Shown one piece after another: positions 42,774 through 49,901 of a DNA stretch of 64,000 nt. The stretch comes from an uncultured Bacteroides sp. (GTDB taxonomy: Bacteria > Bacteroidota > Bacteroidia > Bacteroidales > Bacteroidaceae), in NCBI GenBank assembly GCA_949289265.1, contig CASENE010000060.1, positions 1 to 64,000 of the forward strand, in the 5' to 3' direction. The position numbers and the translations under genes were made by a program. The notes under the pieces are model-generated. The model did not search any database. It was given only the letters and a program-made list of their open reading frames with translations, and had not been told where the DNA came from. Every line of letters starts with the position of its first letter. Position 1 is the first letter of the stretch.

Positions 42774-43298
42774 ATGAACAACGAAGCATTGATTAAGACC
42801 ATCCGCACTATCCCTGATTACCCGAAGCCTGGGATTTTGTTCTACGACGTCACCACCCTGCTGAAAGACCCGGAGGCCCTGCACGAAGTGGCCGAGCGTT
42901 TGTACCACCTCTACAAGGACAAGGGCATCACCAAGGTGGCAGGCATAGAGTCGAGAGGCTTCATACTGGGCGGACTGCTGGCCGAGCGGCTGGGCGCCGG
43001 ATTCGTGATGGTGCGCAAGCCGGGAAAGCTGCCTGCCGAAGTGCTGGAGGTAAGCTACGAGAAAGAGTATGGCACAGACACCATCCAGATGCACAAGGAC
43101 GCCATCGGCCCGGACGACGTAGTCCTGCTGCACGACGACTTGTTGGCCACGGGCGGCACCATGAAGGCTGCCTGCCAGATGGTGCAGCAGATGCATCCCC
43201 GGCAGGTGTACGTCAACTTTGTCATCGAACTGAAAGCGCTGAACGGGCGGAAGGTGTTCGGAGACGACGTGCAGCTGGACACGCTGCTGCAACTGTAA
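42774..43298 (+). CDS. apt: Adenine phosphoribosyltransferase
   Basis: 174 residues. FYDVTTLLKDPEALHEVAERLY, KVAGIESRGFILGGLLAERLGAGFVMVRKPGKLP and the PRPP-binding loop VVLLHDDLLATGGTMKAA (about residue 117-132) are diagnostic. It salvages adenine to AMP using PRPP in the cytosol. It lies 62 bp after mnmG and 55 bp before uvrC, probably co-transcribed. Confidence 0.97.
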   Translation: MNNEALIKTIRTIPDYPKPGILFYDVTTLLKDPEALHEVAERLYHLYKDKGITKVAGIESRGFILGGLLAERLGAGFVMVRKPGKLPAEVLEVSYEKEYGTDTIQMHKDAIGPDDVVLLHDDLLATGGTMKAACQMVQQMHPRQVYVNFVIELKALNGRKVFGDDVQLDTLLQL

Positions 43299-43353
43299 GC
43301 CGCCGCCGGCACCCCTATCCCCCAACCCCAAGACCCATCTCACAACATCGGAC

Positions 43354-45228
43354 ATGGAAGAGCTGAAGACCAACGAATACCTGCGCGGCATCGTGCTGAA
43401 CCTGCCGGAAAGCCCGGGCATCTACCAGTACCTGAACGACGAGGGCACCATCATCTACGTGGGCAAGGCCAAGAACCTGAAGCGGCGCGTCTCCTCCTAC
43501 TTCAACCGCGAGCACGAGCCGGGCAAGACGCGCATGCTGGTGAGCCGCATCCGCGACATCCGCTACATCGTGGTGAAGACCGAGGAAGACGCCCTGCTGC
43601 TGGAGAACAACCTCATCAAGAAATACAAGCCGCGCTACAACGTGCTGCTGAAGGACGACAAGACCTACCCCAGCATCTGCGTACAGAAAGAGTGGTTTCC
43701 CCGCGTGTTCCGCACGCGCAAGATTGTGCGCGACGGCTCCAGCTACTACGGGCCATACAGCCACATCCCGACCATGTACGCCCTGCTGGATCTCATCAAG
43801 CACCTCTTCCCGCTGCGGACGTGCCACCACAACCTTGCGCCCGAGAACATCCGGGCTGGAAAGTACCACGTCTGCCTGGAATATCACCTGAAGAACTGCG
43901 CCGGTCCCTGCGTGGGCAAACAAACCTCGGACGAGTACATGCAGAACATCGCCCAGATAAAGGAGATACTGAAGGGAAACACGCGCGACATCGAGCTCCA
44001 GCTGTATCGGCAGATGCAGGAACTGGCAGCCGAAATGCGCTTCGAGGAAGCCCAGAAGGTGAAGGAGAAATATCTGTTGCTGGAAAACTACCGTGCCAAA
44101 TCGGAGGTGGTGAGCCACGTTCTCCACAACATAGATGTCTTTTCCATCGAGGAAGACACGGACGGGCAGTCGGCCTACATCAACTACCTGCACATCACCA
44201 ACGGAGCCGTCAACCAGGCCTTCACCTTCGAATACAAGAAGCGACTCAACGAGAGCAAGGAGGAGCTGCTGGCCCTGGGCATCGTGGAGATGCGCGGGCG
44301 ATACAAGAGTCTGTCGCGCGAAATCATCGTCCCCTTCGACCCCGGCATCGAACTGAAAGACGTGGTGTTCACCGTGCCGCAACGGGGCGACAAGAAGACC
44401 TTGCTGGACCTGTCCATCCTCAACGTGAAGCAATACAAGGCCGACCGCCTGAAGCAGGCCGACAAACTGAACCCCGAACAGCGCACCACCCGCCTCCTCA
44501 AGGAGATTCAAGACGCCCTCCACCTCGACCGACTGCCGCTGCGCATCGAGTGCTTCGACAACTCGAACACGCAGGGAGCCGACCCCGTGGCCGGTTGCGT
44601 GGTGTTCGTCAAGGGCAAGCCCTCGAAGAAGGACTATCGCAAGTACAACATCAAGACCGTCACGGGGCCGGACGACTACGCCTCGATGCAAGAAGTGGTG
44701 CGACGCCGCTACAGCCGCGCCGTGGACGAAGGCCAGCCCCTGCCCGACCTGCTCATCACCGACGGCGGCAAAGGCCAGATGAGCGCCGTGCAGGAAGTGC
44801 TGGACCAGCTGGGCCTCCGCATCCCCGTGGCAGGCCTGGCCAAGGACGGGCGGCACCGGACGTCGGAACTGCTGTTTGGGATGCCGCCGCAGGTGGTGGG
44901 CATGAAGCAGACCTCGCCCCTCTTCCACCTGCTGACGCGCATCCAAGACGAGGTGCACCGCTATGCCATCTCCTTCCACCGCGACAAACGCAGCAAGCGC
45001 CAGACCGCCTCCGAGCTGGACTCCATACGCGGCATCGGCCCCAAGGCGAAAGAAGCGCTGCTGAAGGAATTCAAGAGCGTGAAGCGCGTCCGCGAGGCGT
45101 CGGCCGAGGCCCTGGCCGAAGTGGTAGGAGCAGCCAAGGCACGCCTGCTGCGCGCCCACTTCGATGCCGCCGCACCAAGCCCCGACGCCGCCGCGCAGGC
45201 CCCGGAGACGCCCGCCGAAGGGCTCTGA
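43354..45228 (+). CDS. uvrC: Excinuclease ABC subunit C (UvrC)
   Basis: 624 residues. GIY-YIG nuclease domain at about 15-95 (PGIYQYLNDEGTIIYVGKAKNLKRRV), Cys-rich CHHNLAPENIRAGKYHVCLEYHLKNCAGPCVG, UVR motif near 200-240, RNase H-like C-terminal nuclease with IECFDNSNTQGADPVAGCVVF and LLITDGGKGQMSAVQEVL, and terminal helix-hairpin-helix (LDSIRGIGPKAKEALL). It makes both incisions in nucleotide excision repair with UvrA/UvrB. The last about 20 residues are Ala/Pro-rich and poorly conserved; a 22-bp array begins 9 bp after the stop. Confidence 0.97.
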   Translation: MEELKTNEYLRGIVLNLPESPGIYQYLNDEGTIIYVGKAKNLKRRVSSYFNREHEPGKTRMLVSRIRDIRYIVVKTEEDALLLENNLIKKYKPRYNVLLKDDKTYPSICVQKEWFPRVFRTRKIVRDGSSYYGPYSHIPTMYALLDLIKHLFPLRTCHHNLAPENIRAGKYHVCLEYHLKNCAGPCVGKQTSDEYMQNIAQIKEILKGNTRDIELQLYRQMQELAAEMRFEEAQKVKEKYLLLENYRAKSEVVSHVLHNIDVFSIEEDTDGQSAYINYLHITNGAVNQAFTFEYKKRLNESKEELLALGIVEMRGRYKSLSREIIVPFDPGIELKDVVFTVPQRGDKKTLLDLSILNVKQYKADRLKQADKLNPEQRTTRLLKEIQDALHLDRLPLRIECFDNSNTQGADPVAGCVVFVKGKPSKKDYRKYNIKTVTGPDDYASMQEVVRRRYSRAVDEGQPLPDLLITDGGKGQMSAVQEVLDQLGLRIPVAGLAKDGRHRTSELLFGMPPQVVGMKQTSPLFHLLTRIQDEVHRYAISFHRDKRSKRQTASELDSIRGIGPKAKEALLKEFKSVKRVREASAEALAEVVGAAKARLLRAHFDAAAPSPDAAAQAPETPAEGL

Positions 45229-45236
45229 ACGGCCCC

Positions 45237-45324
45237 GACCGGGCGTTACTATCCCACCGACCGGGGACTACTACGCCACCGACCGGGCGCTACTACGCCA
45301 GCAAGCGGGCATTACTACCCCAGC
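45237..45324. repeat. 22-bp palindromic-core tandem array, locus 7 (4 units)
   Basis: Units start at 45237, 45259, 45281 and 45303, between uvrC and the dtd promoter. Confidence 0.9.
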
Positions 45325-45364
45325 TTTTCCCCCTCGCGGCGGGCGGAATCTGCCAAAAGATTCG

Positions 45365-45372
45365 TATCTTTG
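45365..45372 (+). promoter_or_regulatory. Bacteroidetes-type -7 element for dtd
   Basis: TATCTTTG, 43 bp upstream of the dtd ATG. Confidence 0.65.
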
Positions 45373-45415
45373 TCCCCGGATATTTCCCCCAACCAAGCAG
45401 AGAAAGGAGAGCAAA

Positions 45416-45868
45416 ATGAGAGTAGTGATACAACGCACGCGCCACGCCTCGGTCAGCATCGGCGGAGAGCAGAAGTCGACCATCGGCCGGGGGATGCTCG
45501 TCCTGGTGGGCATCGAGGAAGCCGACGGACAAGAGGACATCGACTGGCTGGCGCACAAGATAGTGAACCTGCGCATCTTCGACGACGAGGCGGGCGTAAT
45601 GAACCGCTCCGTCGTGGACTGCGGCGGCGACATCCTCGTGGTAAGCCAGTTCACCCTCCACGCCCTGACCCGCAAGGGCAACCGCCCCAGCTACATCCGC
45701 GCCGCGCGCCCCGAGACGGCCGTCCCGCTCTACGAGCAGTTCTGTCGCGACCTGGGCGCCGCCCTGGGCAAACCCGTGCAGACGGGCCGGTTCGGGGCCG
45801 ACATGCAGGTGGAACTGCTGAACGACGGCCCGGTGACGATACTGATGGACACGAAGCGAAAGGAATGA
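45416..45868 (+). CDS. dtd: D-aminoacyl-tRNA deacylase
   Basis: 150 residues from MRVVIQRTRHASVSI; the open frame further upstream crosses a repeat array and is not coding. Family motifs: GRGMLVLVGIEEADGQEDIDWLAHKIVNLRIF, ILVVSQFTLHA (catalytic SQFTL) and GNRPSYIRAA. DTD removes D-amino acids, and glycine mischarged on tRNA-Ala, from tRNA in the cytosol. It has its own promoter. A TAATCAC-family repeat begins about 5 bp after its stop. Confidence 0.97.
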   Translation: MRVVIQRTRHASVSIGGEQKSTIGRGMLVLVGIEEADGQEDIDWLAHKIVNLRIFDDEAGVMNRSVVDCGGDILVVSQFTLHALTRKGNRPSYIRAARPETAVPLYEQFCRDLGAALGKPVQTGRFGADMQVELLNDGPVTILMDTKRKE

Positions 45869-45872
45869 AGTA

Positions 45873-46065
45873 TAGTGATTAGTGTTTAGTGATTAGGGGT
45901 TAATACGTATGCCGGCTTCCGCTTGTCGCTATTCCGCCGAACACTCATCACTAATCACTAACCCCTAATCACTAATCACTAAACCCTAATCACTAATCCC
46001 CGCTCCGCCAATCACTAATCACTAAACACTCATCACTCATCACTAACCCCTAATCACTAATCCCC
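45873..46065. repeat. TAATCAC-family long hairpin between dtd and the MazG-like gene
   Basis: The left arm GTGATTAGTGTTTAGTGATTAG... (45873-45903) is separated by about 40 bp from a longer right arm of TAATCAC, TAACCCC and TAAACAC heptads. The right arm ends at the base before the GTG start of the next gene. Confidence 0.85.
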
Positions 46066-46395
46066 GTGACCCTCGAAGAAGCCCAACAACAAGTAGATGC
46101 CTGGATACGCACGTACGGCGTGCGCTACTTCAGCGAACTGACCAACCTGGCCGTGCTGACCGAAGAGGTGGGCGAGCTGGCCCGCGTCATAGCCCGACGG
46201 TATGGCGACCAATCTTTCAAGCCCGGCGAAAAGGACAACCTGGACGAAGAACTGGCCGACGTGCTGTGGGTGCTCATCTGCCTGGCCAACCAGACCGGCA
46301 CCGACCTGACCGCCGCCTTTGCCCGCACCCTGGAGAAGAAAACCCGCCGGGACAGCACCCGGCACCTCAATAACCCCAAACTGAAAGGAGAATGA
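46066..46395 (+). CDS. MazG-like nucleotide pyrophosphohydrolase
   Basis: 109 residues with a GTG start; no ATG is available upstream in frame. The MazG fold metal site reads LTEEVGELARVIARRYG and DEELADVLWVLICLANQ (EExxE ... ExxD). Small single-domain MazG proteins hydrolyse (d)NTPs to monophosphates, often for house-cleaning. The coding sequence begins at the exact end of a heptad repeat, so the 5' leader is entirely repeat. The deoC ATG follows after 1 bp, so the two genes are coupled. Confidence 0.88.
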   Translation: MTLEEAQQQVDAWIRTYGVRYFSELTNLAVLTEEVGELARVIARRYGDQSFKPGEKDNLDEELADVLWVLICLANQTGTDLTAAFARTLEKKTRRDSTRHLNNPKLKGE

Positions 46396-46396
46396 C

Positions 46397-47305
46397 ATGA
46401 CAGACCAAAACCCGCAACCCACGCAAAGCAAGTACGACGCCGCCCTGGGCAAGTATGACATCCTGCTGAACGACGCCGAGGTGGCCGCCGAGACTGCCGC
46501 CATCGTCGGCGCCAAACGCGCCGCCAACGACACGCCCGATGTCCGCAAATTCCTGTTCAACTGCCTCGACCTCACGTCCTTACACACCGAAGACAACGAC
46601 GCGGGCATCCTGCGCCTCGTCCAGCAGGTCAACCGCCTGGACGAAGAACACCCCGACCTGAAGAACGTGGCCGCCATCTGCGTCTACCCCAACTTCGCCG
46701 AAATCGTGCGCGACACGCTCGAAGTGGAAGACGTGCAGATAGCCTGCGTGGCCGGGGGCTTCCCCTCGTCGCAGACGTTCCCGGAGGTGAAGATAGCCGA
46801 AACGGCCCTGGCCCTGTCCGAGGGCGCCACCGAGATAGACATCGTGATGCCCGTGGGCAAGTTTCTGGCCGACGACTACGAGGCCATGTGCGACGAGATA
46901 GAAGAACTGAAAGAGACGTGCAAGACGCACCGACTGAAAGTCATCCTGGAGACCGGCGCCCTGCAGACGGCGCAGAACATCAAGAAAGCCTCCATCCTGG
47001 CCATGTATGCCGGGGCCGACTTCATCAAGACCTCCACGGGCAAGCAGCAGCCCGCCGCCACGCCCGAGGCCGCCTTTGTGATGTGCCACGCCATCAAGGA
47101 GTATTACGAGCAGACGGGGCGCCGCGTGGGCTTCAAGCCCGCCGGCGGGCTGAACACGGTGGACGACGCCCTGACCTACTACACGCTGGTGAAGGAAATC
47201 CTGGGCGACGAGTGGCTCAACAATTTCTACTTCCGCCTCGGCACCAGCCGCCTGGCCAACCTGCTGCTCTCCGACATTCTGGGGCAGGAGACGAAGTGGT
47301 TCTGA
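46397..47305 (+). CDS. deoC: Deoxyribose-phosphate aldolase
   Basis: 302 residues, the longer form seen in Bacteroidales rather than the classical form of about 220. Core: VAAICVYPNFAEIVRDTL, GGFPSSQTFPEVKIAETALALSEGATEIDIVMPVG, VILETGALQT and the Schiff-base Lys211 in ADFIKTSTGKQQP. GFKPAGGLNTVDDAL supplies the second active-site lysine. It cleaves 2-deoxyribose 5-phosphate to glyceraldehyde 3-phosphate and acetaldehyde in deoxynucleoside catabolism. With the MazG-like gene it forms a small nucleotide-related operon. Confidence 0.96.
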   Translation: MTDQNPQPTQSKYDAALGKYDILLNDAEVAAETAAIVGAKRAANDTPDVRKFLFNCLDLTSLHTEDNDAGILRLVQQVNRLDEEHPDLKNVAAICVYPNFAEIVRDTLEVEDVQIACVAGGFPSSQTFPEVKIAETALALSEGATEIDIVMPVGKFLADDYEAMCDEIEELKETCKTHRLKVILETGALQTAQNIKKASILAMYAGADFIKTSTGKQQPAATPEAAFVMCHAIKEYYEQTGRRVGFKPAGGLNTVDDALTYYTLVKEILGDEWLNNFYFRLGTSRLANLLLSDILGQETKWF

Positions 47306-47335
47306 AACGCCGACAGTATCCAACATCAACCGCGC

Positions 47336-47371
47336 GGCACGCCCGCGCCTGCTTCGGACGGCGGGCGTGCC
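47336..47371 (+). terminator. Hairpin after deoC
   Basis: GGCACGCCCGC (47336-47346) and GCGGGCGTGCC (47361-47371) form a perfect 11-bp stem with a 14-nt loop. No T-run follows, so termination is uncertain. Confidence 0.4.
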
Positions 47372-47396
47372 TGCGCAACAAACATCGCAAAGTCTT

Positions 47397-48539
47397 ATGA
47401 AAAAACACAGATTACTCATCCTCTTGGCCGCCTGTCTCGCCAGCCTGACGACGGCCTTCGCCCAGACCGCGCAGATAAAGCGCACGTGGCTGGAATATGA
47501 CGTAACGCAAGACGGGGAACAGGGCATGAAGATACACCTGGAATTTAACGTGCAGGACATGAAGGGCACGTTAGGAAAAGCTATCGCTTACTTTGAACAC
47601 CCCAAAGGAACGGGACTGAAAGACCGGAACGGCAGATACACGACCACCAATGGAAACGTATGCGCCAGTACCACATTCAGACCAGGATATGACGACACAT
47701 ATTACGAGAACTTGGCATTCTTTATCCCCTACACCGAGTTGCACATACTGCCCGGGGAGAGAACCTACTATTGCCAAGTGTTGCTGGAAAACGCCGAAAC
47801 CAACAAGTTCTTTGCTTGGGGCGATTATGTCAGCTTCACGGGAAAAAGCGGCGATGATTCCCCCGCCCCGCAGCAGCAAGCCCGCCGGGCCTCCTTCCCT
47901 GGCAAAGCAACGTATTATTATACCAACGCCGAAGGCACCATCCCCCTCAAGGTCGATTTCTATTATGACAATGATAACGACGCTGTCATCACCACCTCCA
48001 ACACCAGCTACCACCGCGGCATACTGGAAAGCGCCGGCAGCGACGGACTGCACTTCACCAGCTTTGAATACCAGGCAGAATTCAAGGCCGCGCAAGTGAC
48101 GCCTCTCGGCCCGCCACTCCCGGCGCTCAGCGGCAACTTGGTCAAGAAAAAGACGGGACAGAGCCTGATTGTTTCCCCAGACTACAGCGAGGTAAGGATT
48201 ATCAATCCATACACCACCTTGGTCTACCCCGTGCGCATCAGCGAAAGCAAGTTCAAGCAGCTCAACGATGAATACCAACGTTTTATCAATGGGGTAAGCG
48301 GCGGCTACACCGGTAATTCCGGCAACACAGGCAGCTACGACAGCGGGAGCGGCAACAACTCTTCCCGAGTAAGCATGTGCAAGTATTGCAGGGGAACAGG
48401 CAACTGCTCTTCGTGCAAGGGAAGCGGCCATGTAATCCACGTCTCACCCTACCACGATGTCAGCGATGTCCAGACGTGCCCCTCCTGCAACGGCTCGGGC
48501 CGGTGCTTCAACTGCCACGGCACGGGCAGGCAACGTTGA
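47397..48539 (+). CDS. Secreted protein with DnaJ-type cysteine-rich repeats at the C-terminus
   Basis: 380 residues from MKKHRLLILLAACLASLTTAFAQ (signal peptide). Residues about 25-160 hold a beta-rich domain (EQGMKIHLEFNVQDMKGTLGKAIAYFEHP). About 180-290 is a second unknown domain, followed by a Gly/Ser/Asn linker. The last about 60 residues contain four CxxCxGxG-like motifs: CKYCRGTG, CSSCKGSG, CPSCNGSG and CFNCHGTG, the zinc-binding pattern of the DnaJ central domain. No J domain is present. Codon use looks less GC-rich than the neighbours in the middle third. Function unknown. A bidirectional terminator follows. Confidence 0.8.
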   Translation: MKKHRLLILLAACLASLTTAFAQTAQIKRTWLEYDVTQDGEQGMKIHLEFNVQDMKGTLGKAIAYFEHPKGTGLKDRNGRYTTTNGNVCASTTFRPGYDDTYYENLAFFIPYTELHILPGERTYYCQVLLENAETNKFFAWGDYVSFTGKSGDDSPAPQQQARRASFPGKATYYYTNAEGTIPLKVDFYYDNDNDAVITTSNTSYHRGILESAGSDGLHFTSFEYQAEFKAAQVTPLGPPLPALSGNLVKKKTGQSLIVSPDYSEVRIINPYTTLVYPVRISESKFKQLNDEYQRFINGVSGGYTGNSGNTGSYDSGSGNNSSRVSMCKYCRGTGNCSSCKGSGHVIHVSPYHDVSDVQTCPSCNGSGRCFNCHGTGRQR

Positions 48540-48568
48540 CTCTCCGCCTCCCCCACCCGCCCAGACAG

Positions 48569-48608
48569 AAAAAGGAATGCGGCCCCGCTCGGGGCCGCAT
48601 TCCTTTTT
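48569..48608. terminator. Bidirectional intrinsic terminator
   Basis: Perfect 18-bp stem, AAAAAGGAATGCGGCCCC pairing with its reverse complement around a GCTC loop, with T-run on either strand. It lies between two convergent genes. Confidence 0.92.
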
Positions 48609-48635
48609 AGCTATGACCGAAGGCGGACGTGCGCC

Positions 48636-49613
48636 TCATTTTTCCCTGTCCACCACGTAGTCTATATACGCCGCGAGGGCCGTCTTGACCGGGCCGTCGG
48701 GCTCGCCGTCCAGCAGGGCCAGGGCCTGCGTGCGGTGGTTGTTCATGACGGAGCGCGCATATTCGATGCCCCCGTTCGCCTTGGTGAAGGCTATGAGCCG
48801 GGCTATCTCGTCGGTGGTAGCCTTGCCGTCTTTCACGCGCAGGGCGATGGCCGTGGCTTCGGGGTCGCGCGTGCTGTTCAGGGCATAGAGGGCGGGCAGG
48901 GTCAGTTTGCCCTCCAGCATGTCGTTGCCCGTGGGCTTGCCGATGTCCTTGCTGTCGTAGTAGTCGAAAATATCGTCCTTTATCTGGAAGCAGAGCCCGA
49001 TGTATTCGCCAAAGCGGCGCAGGGTCTCCGTGCGGGCGGCGTCGGCGTCCACCGACAGAGCTCCCGCCTGGGTGCAGGCCGCAAAGAGGGCCGCCGTCTT
49101 CTTGCGGATGACCTGGAAATATACTTCTTCGGAAAACTGGCGGTTCTGCACGTTGGACAGCTGCAGCAGTTCGCCGTCGGCCAAGTCGCGGCCCAGGGCC
49201 GAGATGAGGTCGATGATGTCCAAGTGGCGCGTGCGGGCGGCCTGCATCAGCGCGGTGGCCAGCAGGTAGTCGCCGCTCAGCACGGCCACCTTGTTGTTGA
49301 ACACGGCGTTGACGGACAACTGGCCGCGCCGCTCCGTGCTTTCGTCCACCACGTCGTCGTGTACCAGGCTGGCCGTGTGCAGCAGCTCGAGCGAGGCGGC
49401 CGCCTGCAGCGTGGCCGGACACACGCGCCCGGCCGCCAGCTTGGCGGAAAGCAGCACCAGCATGGGGCGCATCATCTTCCCGCTCTTCCGGCGGATATGC
49501 TCGATGACGTGCTGCAACAAGAGGTTGGAGCTGGACAGCGACTCGTCGAACAGGCGCTTGAAGTCTTCCATCTCCCTTGTAATGGGTGCGTTGATTAAAG
49601 ATGAACGGTCCAT
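48636..49613 (-). CDS. Trans-polyprenyl diphosphate synthase (IspB-like)
   Basis: 325 residues. First aspartate-rich motif DDVVD at 86-90 (LVHDDVVDESTERRG), second in FQIKDDIFDYYDSKDIGKPTGNDMLEGKLTLPAL, with GKMMRPMLVLLSAKL upstream. These chain-elongating enzymes make long polyprenyl diphosphates (C40 or so) for menaquinone side chains. Residue 5-8 before the first motif is large (LLHTASL), consistent with a long-chain product, but the exact length cannot be stated. The gene is divergent from polA; a five-unit 22-bp array lies within its presumed leader. Confidence 0.95.
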   Translation of the reverse strand: MDRSSLINAPITREMEDFKRLFDESLSSSNLLLQHVIEHIRRKSGKMMRPMLVLLSAKLAAGRVCPATLQAAASLELLHTASLVHDDVVDESTERRGQLSVNAVFNNKVAVLSGDYLLATALMQAARTRHLDIIDLISALGRDLADGELLQLSNVQNRQFSEEVYFQVIRKKTAALFAACTQAGALSVDADAARTETLRRFGEYIGLCFQIKDDIFDYYDSKDIGKPTGNDMLEGKLTLPALYALNSTRDPEATAIALRVKDGKATTDEIARLIAFTKANGGIEYARSVMNNHRTQALALLDGEPDGPVKTALAAYIDYVVDREK

Positions 49614-49657
49614 GAATACGTATTTTGTTCTTCGGTGCTTTCAGTTCGCATCGCCGG

Positions 49658-49767
49658 CAGCGGGGACTATAACGCCCGCTTGCTGGGACTACTACGCCCG
49701 CCCGCTGGGACTACTGTGCCCGGTCGGTGGGACTACTGTGCCCGGTCGCCGGGACTATGATGCCCGA
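49658..49767. repeat. 22-bp palindromic-core tandem array, locus 8 (5 units)
   Basis: Units start at 49658, 49680, 49702, 49724 and 49746. Cores are GGGACTACTGTGCCC and relatives. This is the only array clearly on the 5' side of both neighbours. Confidence 0.9.
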
Positions 49768-49831
49768 CGGGAAGGCCTCCAACGCCCCGGTTTCGCGCGA
49801 TAAAATGAAAGAACCTTGTCTTTTAGTGGCA

Positions 49832-49839
49832 CAAAAATA
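49832..49839 (-). promoter_or_regulatory. Candidate -7 element for the polyprenyl synthase gene
   Basis: TATTTTTG on the minus strand fits TAnnTTTG. If used, the 22-bp array would be transcribed as part of a leader of about 215 nt. Confidence 0.45.
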
Positions 49840-49901
49840 CGAATAAAACGGCGAATACCGTATTTTTTTGTACTTTTACCGTAAAAAAAAGACCTATTCA
49901 C

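Noticed and set aside
45237..45324. CRISPR array
   Set aside because: Units are contiguous at 22 bp with divergent sequence and no unique spacers, and there are no cas genes in the window.
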